Source: Xestospongia muta (Eukaryota > Porifera > Demospongiae > Haplosclerida > Petrosiidae). Taken from it: a DNA stretch of 64,000 nucleotides. The DNA lies in NCBI GenBank assembly GCA_963693285.1, contig OY848918.1, positions 16,882,035 through 16,946,034 of the forward strand, in the 5' to 3' direction. Every line of letters starts with the position of its first letter. The stretch's first letter is position 1. The notes under the pieces were generated by a model. That model ran no database searches, was not told the origin of the DNA, and saw nothing but the letters and a program-made list of their open reading frames with translations. Below, piece after piece: positions 63,281 to 64,000 of the stretch. A program made the translations under genes and the position numbers.

Positions 63281-64000
63281 GAAAGTGCAAGTCATCACTA
63301 TCTTTATTTTCAGACACATCATCTTCCAATTTTCCGTGATCAGTTAATGTTCCATGCTCTGTACTTACATCATTATGATCAACACTCTTTATCTTCCACT
63401 TCTTGTATCTCATAGTAATAGGTTTAGCACATGGATTTCTAACTTTACAGAGTGATCTATAGGCTGGTGGGTGACGTACATAGACGTCTCTAATCTTTTA
63501 TTCTTCTGACATTATCTCTGAAGTAAGATTAGCCCAAGCTCAGCTTCTTTCCTCTCTTTCACCATTTTGTCTTTACTTTCATAGCTCTGTGTACACAAGT
63601 ATTTGTTATATACTAGTAGACAAATGACTACTACATACTTACACTTTGTTTTCTAGATCTCTTCTGTTTGTTCTTTAGTAAGAGTTGTCATGTGCTTGAT
63701 CTTTTCCAAAAGAGTTTTATGTTATGTTATAAAGCCCCCTTCATGAAATAGAAAAATAATAAAATATTTCATATTGTTTAACAAACTTACTTCTAACCAT
63801 GTCATTGAATTTGTCACTACCAATTGATTGTATGATCTACTCGAAAATTATAGAATTATGTTGACTGTTGATTCTGTGAATGTATAAAAAAGTTATGACA
63901 GATGAAATGAATACTTATGTCTCTGAAGGATTCAGTTTTCTTCATCAAATTTAGAATGGATACATCGTATGTCACTCTAGAGTAAAGAATTTAAGATATA
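63281..64000 (-). pseudogene. Second copy of the tail-to-tail minus-strand gene, cut by the window end
   Basis: It matches 10390-11090 and keeps the reading frame of the acidic tail (YRSLCKVRNPCAKPITM, HGKLEDDVSENKDSDD), with a six-base in-frame insertion. Upstream, frames are broken by indels in the exon matching 10734-10826 and in the DEEG block. The TAG in the block matching 10874-11043 is present in both copies. The 5' part lies outside the window. Confidence 0.5.

Noticed and set aside
1..64000. tRNA, rRNA or other structured RNA genes
   Set aside because: I found no cloverleaf-compatible box A/box B pairs and no rRNA core sequences by reading; a covariance-model scan would be needed to be certain.

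Overview
This is an AT-rich eukaryotic window with spliced genes, GT-AG introns, dispersed repeats and one assembly gap. Three things suggest an animal genome, most likely a demosponge of the Amphimedon type: a protein joining ankyrin repeats, a Roc/COR-like GTPase and a C-terminal death domain, a CARD-like fragment nearby, and ZSWIM- and piggyBac-type remnants. The species call is inference. No prokaryotic genes, tRNAs or rRNAs were seen.

Two diverged copies of one spliced gene on the + strand frame the window. Copy A (780-9785) has six exons that join in frame to 949 codons plus stop: a short leader, three ankyrin exons, a 2.1 kb GTPase exon and a death-domain exon. Copy B (45887-62695) has the same layout with one more ankyrin exon. 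It carries a nonsense codon (58915) and a one-base frameshift (about 61140), so it reads as a pseudogene or an ankyrin-only product. The first two ankyrin repeats of A and first three of B are single 99-nt phase-0 exons. An orphan exon of this kind lies alone at 17035-17133, and an orphan copy of the upstream region lies at 32700-32935. Compared between copies, the ankyrin exons have diverged far more than the introns next to them, almost entirely by amino-acid replacements. This is the most interesting signal in the window and suggests a diversifying recognition receptor family.

Downstream of each copy, tail to tail, is a decayed minus-strand gene (10396-11454; 63281 to the window end) that was duplicated with it. 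The space between the copies (about 12-45.7 kb) holds no intact gene that I can support. It contains a broken gene fragment (11838-12743), a piggyBac-like remnant and a CARD-like exon (20.5-23 kb), a short LTR-flanked element (25300-26578), diverged segmental duplications (29.5-36.2 kb), a LINE reverse transcriptase fragment (about 34.5 kb), a 200-N gap (36496-36695), a MITE (38059-38389), a decayed Ser/Thr-rich minus-strand gene (39.2-40.4 kb) and a decayed ZSWIM-like gene (43666-45740) that ends where the copy B homology begins.

The large fourth intron of copy B (50833-58758) holds a terminal-inverted-repeat element with a broken small ORF, a long hairpin with a G-rich loop, an exon-like minus-strand open frame and a minisatellite of about 3.2 kb with a unit of about 73 bp.
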